Positions 63,700-64,000 of a stretch of 64,000 bases of DNA are shown here, in pieces. The notes under the pieces are model-generated. The model did no database searches, was not told the origin of the DNA, and saw nothing but the letters and a program-made list of their open reading frames with translations. How positions within the stretch are numbered: the first letter of the stretch is position 1; the number at the start of each line of letters is the position of its first letter. A program made the position numbers and the translations under genes. The stretch covers positions 43,923,001 to 43,987,000 of the forward strand of contig NC_068558.1 of assembly GCF_022201045.2 (NCBI RefSeq), in the 5' to 3' direction. This DNA comes from Citrus sinensis. Its lineage: Eukaryota; Streptophyta; Magnoliopsida; Sapindales; Rutaceae.

Positions 63700-63999
63700 T
63701 TAGTACTTGAGTTCAGAGAGGTGACTAGGACATGTGCTCAGGATTGATGGCACATTCCTTCCACAGACTGGGGAGGATTTCTGCCCAGCGCTAGCTGAAG
63801 AATTCTCAGCCGGCTGTGATTGCAATGTAAGAATTGATGAGCCAGCTTTGCTCCTTGTTGGTGATAGGTTGCTAGTGGTTATTTGTTGCCCTTGAGGTGC
63901 TAAGCCTGACTTGAAATGTCTTTCAAAAGATATCTGAGTATGCCCCTGTGAAGATCTTACTTGTTGCTGGGAAACATTCTTGATGTTTGAGATGCCGGA
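63700..63999 (-). CDS. C-terminal part of an unidentified gene, runs off the window
   Basis: The minus strand is open from the window edge to a TAA at 63700-63702, at least 98 codons. The peptide is rich in Ser, Gln and Asn (NVSQQQVRSSQGHTQISFER, TSNLSPTRSKAGSSILTLQS) and ends HLSELKY. Low-complexity Ser/Gln tails occur in many plant transcription factors and RNA-binding proteins; no domain is visible. A splice site inside the stretch cannot be excluded. It is supported only by the open frame and composition. Confidence 0.45.
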   Translation of the reverse strand, partial: SGISNIKNVSQQQVRSSQGHTQISFERHFKSGLAPQGQQITTSNLSPTRSKAGSSILTLQSQPAENSSASAGQKSSPVCGRNVPSILSTCPSHLSELKY

Positions 64000-64000
64000 C

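Overview
This is a nuclear dicot plant chromosome segment. The protein-coding genes have typical plant GT-AG introns, chloroplast transit peptides (PsaD, FAP1, CPS), AT-rich intergenic DNA and plant transposon families. The proteins look rosid-like and Citrus (Sapindales) is my best guess, but the species is inference, not something the bases prove.

Layout. 0.5-25.6 kb is a compact gene block: WDR5b-type WD40 protein (-), SKIP17-type F-box/LRR protein (-), photosystem I subunit PsaD (-), splicing factor PRP18 (-) and the NatB catalytic subunit NAA20 (+). 28.8-34.9 kb holds a 15-exon ent-copalyl diphosphate synthase (-), the first committed step of gibberellin synthesis. From 35 to 49 kb I see no gene, only AT-rich DNA with decayed repeats. 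49.1-50.7 kb holds a plastid chalcone-isomerase-fold fatty-acid-binding protein (FAP1, +). 51.8-62.2 kb is one complete, young Ty3/gypsy element of the Tat lineage with both LTRs and a 5-bp target duplication. It carries two RNase H domains, a 121-bp tandem array and an antisense gene with its own intron. The last 1.8 kb contains the 3' end of an unidentified minus-strand gene that runs off the window.

Exons were placed by matching GT/AG sites to reading phase. The six multi-exon models (WDR5b, SKIP17, PRP18, NAA20, CPS, FAP1) close in frame from ATG to stop, and PsaD is a single exon. The first six genes appear to correspond to two Arabidopsis segments (around At4g02730-02780 and At1g03130-03150), so the window seems to keep an ancestral order that Arabidopsis has split between paralogous blocks. 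The genes are housekeeping (chromatin, ubiquitin ligase, photosynthesis, splicing, N-terminal acetylation) plus hormone synthesis; nothing suggests an operon or a specialised metabolic cluster.

Most worth a second look: a 151-bp tandem duplication inside SKIP17 that yields a second, in-frame, splice-competent LRR exon; the intron-bearing antisense gene of the Tat element; the fact that its coding regions carry ten in-frame stops but no frameshift; a 684-bp Mutator-type MITE with a perfect 9-bp target duplication; and a Copia remnant arranged as a large inverted repeat.
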